Shown: positions 53,808 to 63,950 of the stretch, one piece after another | How positions within the stretch are numbered: the stretch's first letter is position 1 | Layout of the letters: every line of letters starts with the position of its first letter | Source of the DNA: Budorcas taxicolor | Taxonomy: Eukaryota; Chordata; Mammalia; Artiodactyla; Bovidae | Length of the DNA: 64,000 bases | NCBI RefSeq assembly: GCF_023091745.1 | Contig: NC_068911.1 | Location: 161,248,004 to 161,312,003, forward strand | Direction of reading: 5' to 3' | The notes under the pieces: model-generated | Database searches by the model: none | The model's input: only the letters and a program-made list of their open reading frames with translations | Told to the model about the DNA's origin: nothing | Program-made: the position numbers and the translations under genes

Positions 53808-53938
53808 GGCTTCCCAGTTGGCACACTGGTAACGAATTCATTTACTATTGCAGGAGATATGGGACAGAGAAGCCTAGCAGTCTATAGTCCATGGGGTCAC
53901 AAAGAGTTGGACACAACTTAGCAAGTAAGCAGTAGCAG
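53808..53938 (+). mobile_element. Bov-tA/Bov-A SINE, internally deleted
   Basis: Sense SINE head GGGGCTTCCCAGTTGGCACA and TATTGCAGGAGATATGGGAC joined straight to ACAGAGAAGCCTAGCAGTCT and the tail CACAAAGAGTTGGACACAAC. About 80 bases of the body are missing. Confidence 0.88.
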
Positions 53939-53957
53939 TCAATTGGTTATGGCCTCT

Positions 53958-54170
53958 TGGGCTTCCCAGGTGGCTCAGTGGTAAAAAAAAACCTACCTGT
54001 CAATGCAGGCTACACAGGAAACACAGATTAGATACCTGGGTCAGGAAGATCCCCTAACATAGGAAACGGTAACCATTTCAGTATTATTGTCTGGAAGATT
54101 TCATGGACAGAAGAGCTTGGTGGGCTACAGTCCATGGGGTGGCAAAGAGTCAGACACGACTGCACACACA
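53958..54170 (+). mobile_element. Bov-tA/Bov-A SINE
   Basis: Sense SINE: TTGGGCTTCCCAGGTGGCTC, AGTGGTAAAAAAAAACCTAC, GGGTCAGGAAGATCCCCTAA, GACAGAAGAGCTTGGTGGGC, GTGGCAAAGAGTCAGACACG, ending in a CA-rich tail. Lies 20 bases after another sense SINE. Confidence 0.92.
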
Positions 54171-55039
54171 CACACATTTGGGTCCTGAGTCTTGGTATCA
54201 AAAGCCAGTGGGAGACGGGGTGCCAAAAAATACCTGTGCTTGTGAATTGTGTAGCTACCATGTAGGAGAAAAACAGGGTGAGTCAGTAAATAGCAAGATG
54301 GAAGACCTGATGTAGGGTGATCAGAGGACTTCCCTCTAACACGTGATGCTTCAGAGGAGATCTTAAAAATGAGGTGGAGCTGGTTAAGAGAAACATGAGG
54401 GGGGTATTCTTCCTTCTGACAGTCTTTGGTGTTCAAGTCAATTAAAATGCCAGGTGTGAAGGCGCTCAGGTAGAAAAGAAAACAAGTGTGTTTAGAGTGG
54501 GGTGGGGCTGAGCTAATGATGGAGATGCAGGGAGACACGTGTCCTTGCAGTAACCTGTAGGATTGGACCCGTTTATGGATTCATAGCAGGGCTAGTAATT
54601 TCCCTTACAACTTGAAGATACAAGTGGTAGCATCACATCATTATAAATAGTAATAGATGCTTCAAAGAGAAGGACAAACTGCAGAAAATTCAATGGGGTG
54701 AAAGCAAAGCCTAAAAGGCTGCTTCAAACTGGAGATGAAGAAGAAAAAAAAAAGTGAAAACCAAAAAGAAGAAAAATATAGCTATTGTGATAAAACAACA
54801 GCATTCTAACATGCAGATAATTGATATTACTCAACAACCAGACAAGAAAAATTAAATCTTGTTAGGCATATTGTTAAAATCCACTACATTCTGTTATTTC
54901 TAGCTACATGATAATTAAAGACTAAGTGGGGCACATTTAACACTTACACTGTGGTTGAGGTTTTGGTCCTTTTTTTTTTTTGTATTTCTAACTTCTTTGG
55001 TTTTATACATTTCATTGCTGATATTTGGCATACTATCCT
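54171..55039. other. unassigned sequence
   Basis: An open frame on the minus strand (54538-54125, 137 codons) has no recognisable domain and overlaps a SINE end. A T-run lies at 54970-54980. Confidence 0.45.
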
Positions 55040-55420
55040 TTACATATAAAAAGCATCTATAAATCAAGAAGAAAATAAGAATATGTTAATGGAAAAATTG
55101 GTAAGGAAAGCAAATTGATTCTAAAAATATGAAGAAATAAAAGAATTCACTAACTAGATAAAAAATGAGAAACTTCATTCCTAATTAAACACAGGTCCAT
55201 GAGGAGAAAAAATTAATCAATTAAGTTGGTTAGTTTTTAAAGATTATAATATCTTATTGAATCAAAGATGTGGGGATATGGACAATTAAGACACAGCATG
55301 TGCAATCAGTGCAATGTGTTAGAAGAAAATGTGGGAATATATTTAAAGAGTCACCAAATATTCATATAGAAAAACAAAAAAAAATATGCACTGTTGTTAA
55401 GAATAAATAAAGAGTTTAGT
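55040..55420 (+). mobile_element. ancient L1M ORF2 end, split by BovB
   Basis: TAAAAAGCATCTATAAATCA, AGAAGAAAATAAGAATATG, TGAGAAACTTCATTCCTAAT and TGTGGGGATATGGACAATTA follow the L1 ORF2 C-terminal order, strongly decayed. The likely 3' end lies beyond the BovB, at 57768-57975. Confidence 0.5.
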
Positions 55421-57735
55421 TACACCTGGAGTAACAGGCAAATTTGGCCTTAGAGTACAGAATGAAGCAGGGCAAACTTTGCTAAGAGAATTTTGCCAAG
55501 AGAACGCACTGGTCATAGCAAACACCCTCTTCCAACAACATAACAGAAGACTGTACACATGGACATCACCAGATGGTCAACACCAAAATCAGACTGATTA
55601 TATTCTTTGCAACCAAAGATGGAGAAGCTCTATACAGTCAGCAAAAACAAGACCAGGGGCTGACTGTGGCTCAGATCATGAACTCCTTAATGTCAAATTC
55701 AGACTTAAATTGAAGAAAGTGGGCAAAACCACTAAATTTGGAAACCATTCAGGTATGACCTAAACCAAATCCCTTATGATTATATAGTGGAAGTGAGAAA
55801 TAGATTTAAGGGACTAGATCTGATAGACAGTGCCTGATGAACTATGGATGGAGGTTCGTGACATTGTACAGGAGACAGGGAGCAAGACCATCCCCGAGAA
55901 ATAGAAAAGCGAAAAAGCAAAATGACTGTCTGAGGAGGCCTTACAAATAGCTGTGAAAAGAAGAGAAGAAAAAATAAAAGGAGAAAAGGAAAGATATATC
56001 CATTTGAATTCAGAGTTTCAAAGAAAAGCAAGGAGAGAGAAGAAAGAAAATAATAGAATGGGAAAGACTAGAGATCTCTTCAAGAAAATTAGAGATATCA
56101 AGGGAACATTTCATGCGAAGATGGGCTCCATAAAGGACAGAAATTGTATGCACCTAACGGAAGCAGAAGATATTAAGAAAAGGTGGCAAAAATACACAGA
56201 AGAATTGTACAAAAAAGATCCTCGTGACCCAGATAACCACAATGGTGTGATCACTCATCTAGAGCCAGACATCATGGAATGTGAAGTCAAGTGGGCCTTA
56301 GGAATCATCACTATGAACAAATAGTGGAGGTGATGGAATCCCAGTTGAGCTATTTCAAATCCTGAAATATGATGCTGTGAAAGTGCTGCACTCAATATGC
56401 CAGCAAATTTGGAAAACTCAGCAGTGTCCACAGGACTGGAAAAGGTCAGTTTTCATTTCAATCCCAAAGAAAGGCAATGCCAAAGAATGCTCAAACTACT
56501 GCACAATTGCACTCATCTCACACGCTAGTAAAGTAATGCTCAAAATTCTCCAAGCCAGGCCTGTGAACTTCCAGATGTTCAAGCTGGTTTTAGAAAAGGC
56601 AGAGGAACCAGAGGTCAAATTGGTGACATCTGCTGGATAATTGAAAAAGCAAAAGAGTTTCAGAAAAACATCTATTTCTGCTTTATTGACTATGCCAAAG
56701 CCTTTGACTTTGTGGATCACAATAAACTGTGGAAAATTCAGAAAGAGATGGGAATACCAGACCACTTGACCTGCCTCTTGAGAAACCTATATGCAGGTCA
56801 GAAAGCAACAGTTAGAACTGGACATGGAACAACAGACTGGTTCCAAATAGGAAAAGGAGAACGTTAAGGCTGTATATTGTCCCCCTGCTTATTTAACTTC
56901 TATGCAGAGTACATCATGAGAAACGCTGGGCTGGAAGAAACACAAGCTGGAATCAAGATTGCCAAGAGAAATATCAATAACCTCAGTTATGCACATGTTA
57001 CCACCCTTATGGCAGAAACTGAAGAAGAACTAAAAAGCCTCTTGATGAAAGTGAAGGAGGAGAGTGAAAAAGTTGGCTTCAAGCTCAATATTCAGAAAAC
57101 TAAGATCATGGCATCCAGTCCCATCACTTCATGGGAAATAGATGGGGAAACAGTGGAAACAGTGGCTGATTTTATTTTTCTGGGCTCCAAAATCACTGCA
57201 GATGGTGATTGCAGCCATGAAATTAAAAGACGCTTACTCCTTGGAAGGAAAGTTATGACCAACCTAGACAGCATATTAAAAAGCAGAGACAACAAAGGTC
57301 CATCTAGTCCAGGCTATGATTTTTCCAGGGGTCATGTTTGGATGTGAGAGTTGGACTATAAAGAAAGCTGAGCACCAAAGAATTGATGCTTTTGAACTGT
57401 GGTGTTGGAGAAAACTTTTGAGAGTCCCTTGGACCACAAGGAGATTCAACCGGTCCATCCTAAAGGAGATCAGTCCTGGGTGTTCATTGGAAGGACTGAT
57501 GCTGAAGCTGAAACTCCAGTACTTTGGCCACCTCATGTGAAGAGCTGACTCATTGGAAAAGACCCTGATGCTGGGAGGGATTGAGGGCAGGAGGAGAAGG
57601 GGACAACAGAGGATGAGATGGCTGGATAGCATCACTGACTCAACGGACATGAGTTTGGGTAAATTCCAGGAGTTGTTGATGAACAGGGAGGCCTGGCGTG
57701 CTGCGATTCATGGAGTCACAAAGAGTTGGACATGA
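55421..57735 (+). pseudogene. BovB endonuclease-RT pseudogene
   Basis: Endonuclease C-terminal part at 55479-55763 (EFCQENALVIANTLFQQHNR, YTWTSPDGQHQNQTDYILC, SDHELLN). Frameshifts near 55740 and 55830. Linker at 55953-56324 lacks the FFSDQCKE segment found in other copies. RT at 56377-56640 loses the QQFMNRE-type segment near 56560. FIDYAKAFDFVDHNKLW follows near 56680. The catalytic YADD reads YAHV (TATGCACATGTTACC). In the C-terminal part about 10 bases are lost near 57290, then YGCESW-like GCESWTIKKAEHQRIDAFEL and LQYFGHLM are readable. TAA at 56866 adds a stop. Confidence 0.93.
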
Positions 57736-57767
57736 CTGAGGGACAGGACTGAACTGAACTGAACTGA
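55421..57767 (+). mobile_element. BovB LINE, 2.35 kb, 5' truncated
   Basis: Starts within the endonuclease region (ACACCTGGAGTAACAGGCAA) and ends GAACTGAACTGAACTGAA. It lacks only about 700 bases of the 5' end compared with the copy at 39300-42393. It appears to lie inside an old L1M, as L1-like sequence flanks it on both sides. No clear target duplication. Confidence 0.95.
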
Positions 57768-57975
57768 AACTATCAGTCTGTCTATTATATATTGACACAT
57801 ACGTACACTCTACATTAGTATATAGATATTAGGTGATGGAAAGGGGGAATACACAAATATCTGGATGGATGGCTTTTTGTATTCTATGTAATTTATATAT
57901 TCTGTGTGTACTTCTCTAGCTTTCAATTTTTCCAAAGTGAACATTATTCTTGTAGTATATGAAAATAAATGGGCA
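57768..57975 (+). mobile_element. ancient L1M 3' UTR, probable continuation beyond BovB
   Basis: ATGGCTTTTTGTATTCTATG, AGCTTTCAATTTTTCCAAAG and TGAACATTATTCTTGTAGTA resemble old L1 tails ending in a AAATAAA-like stretch. Weak, supported mainly by the matching L1 ORF2 end on the other side of the BovB. Confidence 0.4.
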
Positions 57976-58129
57976 AAATTGAAGTAATGGAAACAAAATA
58001 ATTCTCAAATACTAGTTCTTATAAATTCAACTTTATCAAAGATAAAGAAGACATAGAAATATGTATGATGTAAATTATAAAGCTATTCAAAAGAATCAAC
58101 CTTTGGAATCTGTAGATAGAATGAAAACC

Positions 58130-58312
58130 TCCATTAGACAACAAAGATATATTGTATAGCACAAGGAAGTATAGACAATATTTTGATACACTGTAATGGA
58201 AAATAATATAAAGAATGTTTAGACATATGTATAACTGAATTTCTTCGCTGTACATCAGAAATTAACATGAAATTGTAAACCTACTATACTTCGGTAAAAA
58301 AATAAATAAGCT
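58130..58312 (+). mobile_element. artiodactyl L1 3' end
   Basis: TATTGTATAGCACAAGGAAG, ACATATGTATAACTGAATTT, CTTCGCTGTACATCAGAAAT, AAACCTACTATACTTCGGTA, then AAAAAAATAAATAAG. This is the standard sense 3' end. Confidence 0.85.
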
Positions 58313-58971
58313 TCCATCACATGCAATTTTTTATAATTTGAGTTGTTCATAAGAAGATTTTAGACCAGAAATAATAGTTCAAAACGTCTGATTTGACAAA
58401 TAGTAATACCACATACTGTCAACATGGTGGGACTGAATTGGAAATGTTATTAACGTGAACATATATGAATAAGAAAACTCTATGAATTATAAATTTTAAA
58501 AATATCTAAATAGTTGGCTGACTCTCACACATATGGCTCACAGATTTGAAGTTCCATGGCCAAAGCCGAACTCAGGTAAATCATTTATTTATTCTTTTTT
58601 CTCTTTAAAAATCAATTATTCATCTTTCAAAATGTAAAAATAATATAAAACTAATAAAATGAAGACATCAATTTATATGATGAATTAATCAATATAAAGA
58701 AGTAGTGCAGTAACATGAGAACTAATATAGGCGGAAAATGACTTTATGCCTCGCTAAATTGAATTGAAATGAAGGGAAAATAACATGAACAAAATTAGAT
58801 ACACAATGTGAACTTATTTTTAATAAGACAATAATTCTCTGTTATAGCACATCTTTCTCCAAAACAAGTCACTTGAATTTTTGATATCTTCAAATGAGAA
58901 AATGTAACCATAATGACCCCAAAGGTCATATTTAGCTTTTTTAGTTTGGGGATGCCCAGATGTCTTCAACA
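58313..58971. other. unassigned AT-rich sequence
   Basis: No gene or repeat recognised before the tRNA-like locus. Confidence 0.45.
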
Positions 58972-59045
58972 GGTCCTGTGGCTTAGCTAGTTAAAGCACC
59001 TGTCTAGTAAACAGGAGATCCTGGGTTTGAATCTCAGCAATCCCT
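58972..59045 (+). tRNA. tRNA-Thr (anticodon AGT), decayed gene or pseudogene
   Basis: A 74-base cloverleaf can be laid out in full. D stem GCTT/AAGC and anticodon stem CCTGT/ACAGG are perfect. The anticodon loop CTAGTAA holds AGT at 59006-59008. The T arm CTGGG-TTTGAAT-CTCAG pairs with one wobble. The acceptor stem GGTCCTG/CAATCCC has three mismatches of seven. Both internal promoter boxes are damaged: GGTTTGAATCT where GGTTCGAATCC is expected, and AGCTAG where AGTTGG is expected. No T-run terminator follows within 40 bases. It is most probably a pseudogene of cytosolic tRNA-Thr(AGT). It is not part of a Bov-tA SINE, which derives from tRNA-Glu and has a different body. Confidence 0.8.
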
Positions 59046-59097
59046 GGGACAGTTGATGTAGTATTTGTGAAGGGGATACATTTCCAGACTTCCAAGG

Positions 59098-59725
59098 GGA
59101 ATGTGGAAAATTTTTAAAGGGATGGGAATACCAGGCCACCTTACCTGCCTCCTGAGAAATCTGTATGCAGGTCAAGAAGCAACAGTTAGAACTGGACATG
59201 GAACAACAGACTGGTTCCAAATTGAGAAAGGAGTTTGTCAAGGCTATATATTGTCACCTGCCTATTTAACTTATATGCAAAGTACATCATGTGAAATGCC
59301 AGGTTGGATGAAGCACTAGCTGGGGTCAAGATTGCCAGGAGAAATATCAATAACCACAGATATGCAGATGACACCACCCTTATGGCAGAAAGCAAAGAGA
59401 AACTAAAGAGCCTCTTGATGGAAGTAAAGAAGGAGAGTGAAAAGCCTGGCTTAAAACTCAACATTCAAAAAATGAAGATCATGGCATCTGGTCCCATCAC
59501 TTCATGGCAAATAGGTGGGGAAACAATGGAAACAGTGAGAGACTTTATTTTCTTAGGCTCCAAAATCACTGCAGATGGCAACTGCACCCATTAAATTAAA
59601 AGAAGCTTGCTCCTTGGAAGAACCTATGACCAACCTAGATAGCATATTCAAAAGCAGAGACATTACTTTGCCAACAAAGGTCCATCTAGTCAAAGATATG
59701 GTTTTTCCATTAGTCATGTATGTGA
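59098..59725 (+). mobile_element. BovB LINE, RT part, upstream of a SINE insertion
   Basis: Sense BovB from GTGGAAAATTTTTAAAGGGA, through LTCLLRNLYAGQEATVRTGH, to the C-terminal coding part. The catalytic YADD is intact (TATGCAGATGACACC). One base is lost near 59258, and TAA follows at 59592. CTTCCAAGG at 59089-59097 and CTTCCAGG at 60275-60282 could be an imperfect target duplication. Confidence 0.93.
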
Positions 59726-59850
59726 GGTTCTTAGTGTCTGGGTCATGTCCGACTCTTTGCGACCCCATGGACTGTAGCCTGCCAGGCTCCACTGTCCATG
59801 GGATCCTCCAGGCAAGAATAGTGGAGTCGGTTGCTGTGCCCTCTTCCAGG
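59726..59850 (-). mobile_element. short Bov-A type SINE in BovB
   Basis: Antisense SINE: GGGTCATGTCCGACTCTTTG, CCATGGACTGTAGCCTGCCA, GGCAAGAATAGTGGAGTCGG, ending TGCCCTCTTCCAGG. The BovB sequence around it would read CATGTATGGATGTGAGAGTT. ATGTGAG-like bases occur on both sides with small changes. Confidence 0.9.
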
Positions 59851-60270
59851 ATGGATGTGAGAGTTGGATTATAAAGAAAGCTGGGCGCCAAAGAACTGAT
59901 GTTTTGAACTGTGGTGTTGGACAACACTCCTAAGAGTCCCATGTATAACAAGGAGATCCAACCGGTCAATGCTAAAGGAAATCAGTCTAGCATATTCATT
60001 GGAAGGACTGATGCTGAAGTCAAAGTTCCAATAATTTGGCCACCTGACGCAAAGAACTGACTCATTAGAAAAACCCTGATGCTGGAAAAGATTGAAGGCA
60101 GGAGAAGGGAATGATAGAGAATGAGATGGTTGGATGGCATCACCGACTCGATGGACATGAGCTTGAGAAAGCTCCAGGAGTTGGTGATGGACAGGGAGGC
60201 CTGCGTGCTATAGTCCATGGGGCTGCAAAGAGTCAGACAGGACTGAGCGACTGAACTGAACTGAACTGAG
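59851..60270 (+). mobile_element. BovB LINE 3' part, downstream of the SINE
   Basis: ATGGATGTGAGAGTTGGATT, CCAAAGAACTGATGTTTTGA, AGACTGATGCTGAAG-type coding end, then the tail GACTGAGCGACTGAACTGAA. The coding part has several substitutions and small losses. Confidence 0.92.
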
Positions 60271-60282
60271 CTGTCTTCCAGG

Positions 60283-61844
60283 TAGAAATGACTGGGTATG
60301 TAGTACCTGATTTGAAACACTAGAGGACAGAACAGCAAAGGAAACAGGAAGGCAAGCAGGCTCCAATAGTAGGTAATATTGATGCTGGGAGAAGCCAGGA
60401 GAGCAGGCATCATGTCTGGGTTTTGGAGACAGGCTTACAATTTAGCCACAAACCCAGCCTTGGAAGGTTCTGATAACAGCAAAACTAGTAGTCAGGCCTG
60501 CTGAGCCATCTCTATGACCAGGCATTCAACCTGGGCAAAGGCGAGAATAAGCAATTCACTTTAGACATTAACCTGTGTGCTGCTGGCTTTGTATGAATTT
60601 TGTGGAAACTACTGATCTGTCACCCCTCCCTGTAGGCAGGACAAAAGCATAGCATTTATCCTTGTTTTATTCTCCTTCTATGCTCTTTGGCAAGACTGGC
60701 TTACTAAAAACAGTGTTTTTGTTCCTTAGAAGCCTGCTCTGGCGTTTGTTCAGGACTTTAGGGCCATACAATGGAGTGGGTGTCATGCAGGAGGAAGAGG
60801 GGCATTTGAAAAATGTGTGTTTTGGGGGGCTGAGGAGGGCAGTAGCTCTGCTGAAACGCCTGAGAGGGCTGGTTCAGAATTTCTGCAGAAACGAAGACCC
60901 CCATATGTGGACCAGCTCTGCCTCTTGAGGCGACAGGATCAGTGGAGTGAAACTCAGGATGGGCAGAACTAGGGTCCAGTCCAGTGACCTCTGGATGGGA
61001 GCCTGAGTGAAGGACCCACCCAGGTCCTCTTAGTAGAAGGGGCTCCTGGGAGGGTGTCCTCACCCCAGATCAGAGCCCTGGGGTCTGCTGGTTGGTAGAA
61101 AGATCATTCAACCCATTTAGAATGCCCCCAGGTTCTTGTCTAGAGAAAACACTGGGCGGTGGGCAGGTGGGTGGGTGGGTAGCGGGTGTGCACTCTGACC
61201 TTCCACAGTAGCTGAACTTGATGCCTTAATTTCAAAGCTGGATTCCATTTTACCTAAATTCATGCAGAGCACCAGGGATACGAAATGGAATAGTCAAGAA
61301 AAAAATGTACTTTTATCCTTAATGTCATAACATTTACTATGGTTTATGAATACAAGGTAAAAATAATATGTGTTTTCATTTAAAAAAAATCATGGTGAAA
61401 TGCACTCTTTTAGTATCAGGAAACACATCACACCTAATCAGAATCCATATCTCACATAATCTCTGGGACATGAAAGAATGATTCTTACCTGTATCCAACA
61501 TGTAATGAAACTGGAGTCCATGGGGTTTAAGCAAATTTTTCAAAGTCACGCAGTATATAGTATTGGGCTGTCTGTGTCTGCTAACTGCATAGAGATTTCA
61601 AAACTTCTCAGGAAGCACAGATTCAAACACACATGCGTGCTGGAATTTCTTAACACACAAACTGAGAGATTTATTACAAGTTTGAATCTTAATGCCAGTC
61701 ATTTATAATAAGGAGAGAGATACACTATCTTATGATATAAGGAGAGTAAGACTCCAAAGAGGATAGTTTGAGCTTCCCATGATATTTCAGGGCAGGTACT
61801 GCAATATTTCTGTTGAAAGGTGACTTTGAGGCTTTCCATAAAAC
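60283..61844. other. 1.5-kb block without recognised repeats or genes
   Basis: Balanced composition. A 101-codon minus-strand frame (61063-60758) and an 88-codon plus-strand frame overlap with no domain evidence. About 61505-61580 (TTTTTCAAAGTCACGCAG) faintly resembles the antisense MIR core. A G-rich stretch lies at 61154-61186. Confidence 0.45.
61154..61186 (+). other. G-quadruplex candidate
   Basis: Six GGG runs in 33 bases with loops of one to five bases (GGGCGGTGGGCAGGTGGG and so on). Meets the usual G3+N1-7 rule, with spare runs. Whether it folds or regulates anything is not shown by the sequence. Confidence 0.7.
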
Positions 61845-62012
61845 CACTGCTTCTGAAACCTGCCTGGTAGGTGAAAATATCTGGAATGCTGCTTAAGAAT
61901 ACAGATTCTCAGGCCTCCTCCCAGGAGACTTGGACTCAGTATGTCTAAGGCAGAACCTTCAAATCTGTATTTTAAAAATGGGCAACATCTGTGGTTGCAT
62001 CAGGGATACACT
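61845..62012 (+). mobile_element. hAT-type non-autonomous DNA transposon (MER5/MER20-like)
   Basis: CACTGCTTCTGAAACCTGCC, TATCTGGAATGCTGCTTAAG, ATACAGATTCTCAGGCCTCC, CTTGGACTCAGTATGTCTAA and AATCTGTATTTTAAAAATGG follow the layout of these elements. Family not resolved. Confidence 0.55.
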
Positions 62013-62429
62013 GAGTGTGATTTCCTGGGTAGCATGCCCCATATTTAACTGTGACAAGTTTGTTTCTTCAGAGAACCAGAAGATTTGAGCACTGGAAGAA
62101 GCTTCAGTGATCCCATGATCAATGCCCTCCCCCCCACCCCCTCCTTTCTGCAGCTGGGAAAAGTACGGCCTAGATGATAAGGCAAATGATTTAACCTTGA
62201 CTGTAGTGGTTTAAATCTTTCAAAGTTACTAGATCTACACACATAGATGTAGTTATATAAAATTCTTGGGAATCTGTTTTATTTTCATTGGCTTATTTGC
62301 TTAGCATTTGGGTTCTAAGGAATGAAGAAAAAACGACGAAACGCTGAAAATCAGGAAAAATTTAAAAGAAGGCAGCAATAGCAGAGAAATGCTTGCCAGT
62401 TGTATACCATGTCAGAAATTGTTTAACTT
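62013..62429. other. unassigned sequence
   Basis: Contains a C-run (62131-62146 area, CCCCCCCACCCCC). About 62075-62215 may be a decayed MIR-like repeat. Confidence 0.4.
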
Positions 62430-62575
62430 TTAATTTAGATTTGTAAATGTTCTTATGTCCACATAGGTCCTTAATACCTCGATGGGGGAAGAAGGCTCAT
62501 TGTACCCATTTTCCAGATGAGGAAAGTGAGTGGTAGGAGGTTCACTGACCTGCTCGTGGTTGGTAAGCAGAGAAC
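62430..62575 (-). mobile_element. MIR SINE (ancient)
   Basis: Antisense MIR: GTCCTTAATACCTCGATGGG, CATTGTACCCATTTTCCAGA, TGAGGAAAGTGAGTGGTAGG, ACTGACCTGCTCGTGGTTGG and TAAGCAGAG. The CCATTTTCCAGATGAGGAAA block is diagnostic. Confidence 0.75.
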
Positions 62576-63694
62576 AACAGAGGCACAACAGGATGGCTGT
62601 GGCAGAAACTCTGTCTTTCCATTCCTCTGTGTTGGCAGGAGTGCCAGCTGAAGGTCAAGGTGAACAATAAGAAGGTGGAAAAAAAATTACATGAAACATA
62701 ATGACTGTAATGATAAAACCTACAACCTTTTGTGCAGTGACATTTACCAGTCATTCCAGAGGTGAGTGCGTGAACTAGACCTGGCATATCCATCATTCCT
62801 CTCGCAAAGAGTCCAACGTCCTGTGTGTCTGTAACTCATTTGGCTGCTGCAAGCTTTTCTGTGGTGGCTCAGACCAGACACTCAAGACCTCCAAGCGGTT
62901 TGCAGGCACTTGTTTTCTCCAGTCCGTGGTTGGATGATCAGGTTTCGCCTAGGAGGGGAGAGCTGTAGGAGAGATGGAAAGTTCAGAAACCAGTTTCGTT
63001 TACCACCAAACCAAACCAGCTCCGTCTTCTCGAGGCATCTGCTGATGGTTACTGGGTAGGGACTGGAACAATCTAGGGGTTGAACTGATCGGGTCTGCAA
63101 GGCTGTGGGTGAGGTGTGGGTCGGGCAAGAATTCCAGACCCCCAATATCCAGCTGCACTGCTTGAAAATTGCCAAGCCTGAAGCTGTATTTGAGAGCTTC
63201 TGCAAAGATGCAAGCAGCGGCACAAACATCCCCTGGAACATTCCAACTTAAAAATGCTAACCAGGAACCCACAGCCTGCCAGATTATCTGCCTCCTCTTG
63301 GATTCACCAAATGCTCCTTTCTGCTTCAGCTAAGTTCAGCTCCAGTTCACTGAGTCTCCCTTTGTGCTGGATGGAACTCTGGGCACAAGGAATTCAGAGG
63401 TGAAAGGGGCAGGGACTCAGCCCTGAGGACCTGACATCTGAAAATGTTTCTGTGGAATTTGGTCGTTTTCTCAATGAAGTTTGCAAAAGAGTGAAGTGCT
63501 TCTCCTCTGCTTTCTGCTAGTGAAGCCACTCACAGCCTGAGTTCCCACAGGCCTTGCATTCAGGACCGAAAGGTGCTTTGACAATGACCTAGTGCCCAAA
63601 GACAGAGAGCTGCAGGGAAATAAAGGACCTTATTAAAAGCGAGCAAACAAAACAAATACCCTCCCCTCACAAATGCTCTCTTGTTATTGTTAGG
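62576..63694. other. 1.1-kb block without recognised repeats
   Basis: Less AT-rich than most of the window. Open frames on the minus strand at 63241-62882 (119 codons) and 63272-63000 (90 codons) overlap in different frames, so at most one could be real, and neither shows a domain. A small exon-like signal is at 62738-62761. Confidence 0.45.
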
Positions 63695-63950
63695 ACCTAA
63701 CCTGAAGCTCTGATACTTTGGCCACCTGATGTGAAGAGCCGACTCATTAGAAATGACCCTGATGCTGGGAAAGATTGAAGGCAGGAGGAAAAGGGGACAA
63801 CAGAGGATGAGATGGCTGGATGGCATCACCGACTCAATGGAGATGAGCTTGAGCAAGCTCCGGGAGATGGTGATGGACAGGGAAGCCTGGCGTGCTGCAG
63901 TCCATGGGGTTGCAATGAGTCAGACATGACTGACTGACTGAACAACGACA
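63695..63950 (+). mobile_element. older BovB LINE 3' end
   Basis: Sense end: CTGAAGCTCTGATACTTTGG, CCACCTGATGTGAAGAGCCG, GGCTGGATGGCATCACCGAC, GACAGGGAAGCCTGGCGTGC, then ACTGACTGACTGAACAACGA. The ACAACGA tail marks an older subfamily. Truncated at its 5' side in the C-terminal coding region. Confidence 0.92.

Noticed and set aside
62882..63272. Two overlapping minus-strand open frames as a possible gene
   Set aside because: They are in different frames, lack domains, and the codon content is not convincing. Kept only as an unassigned block.
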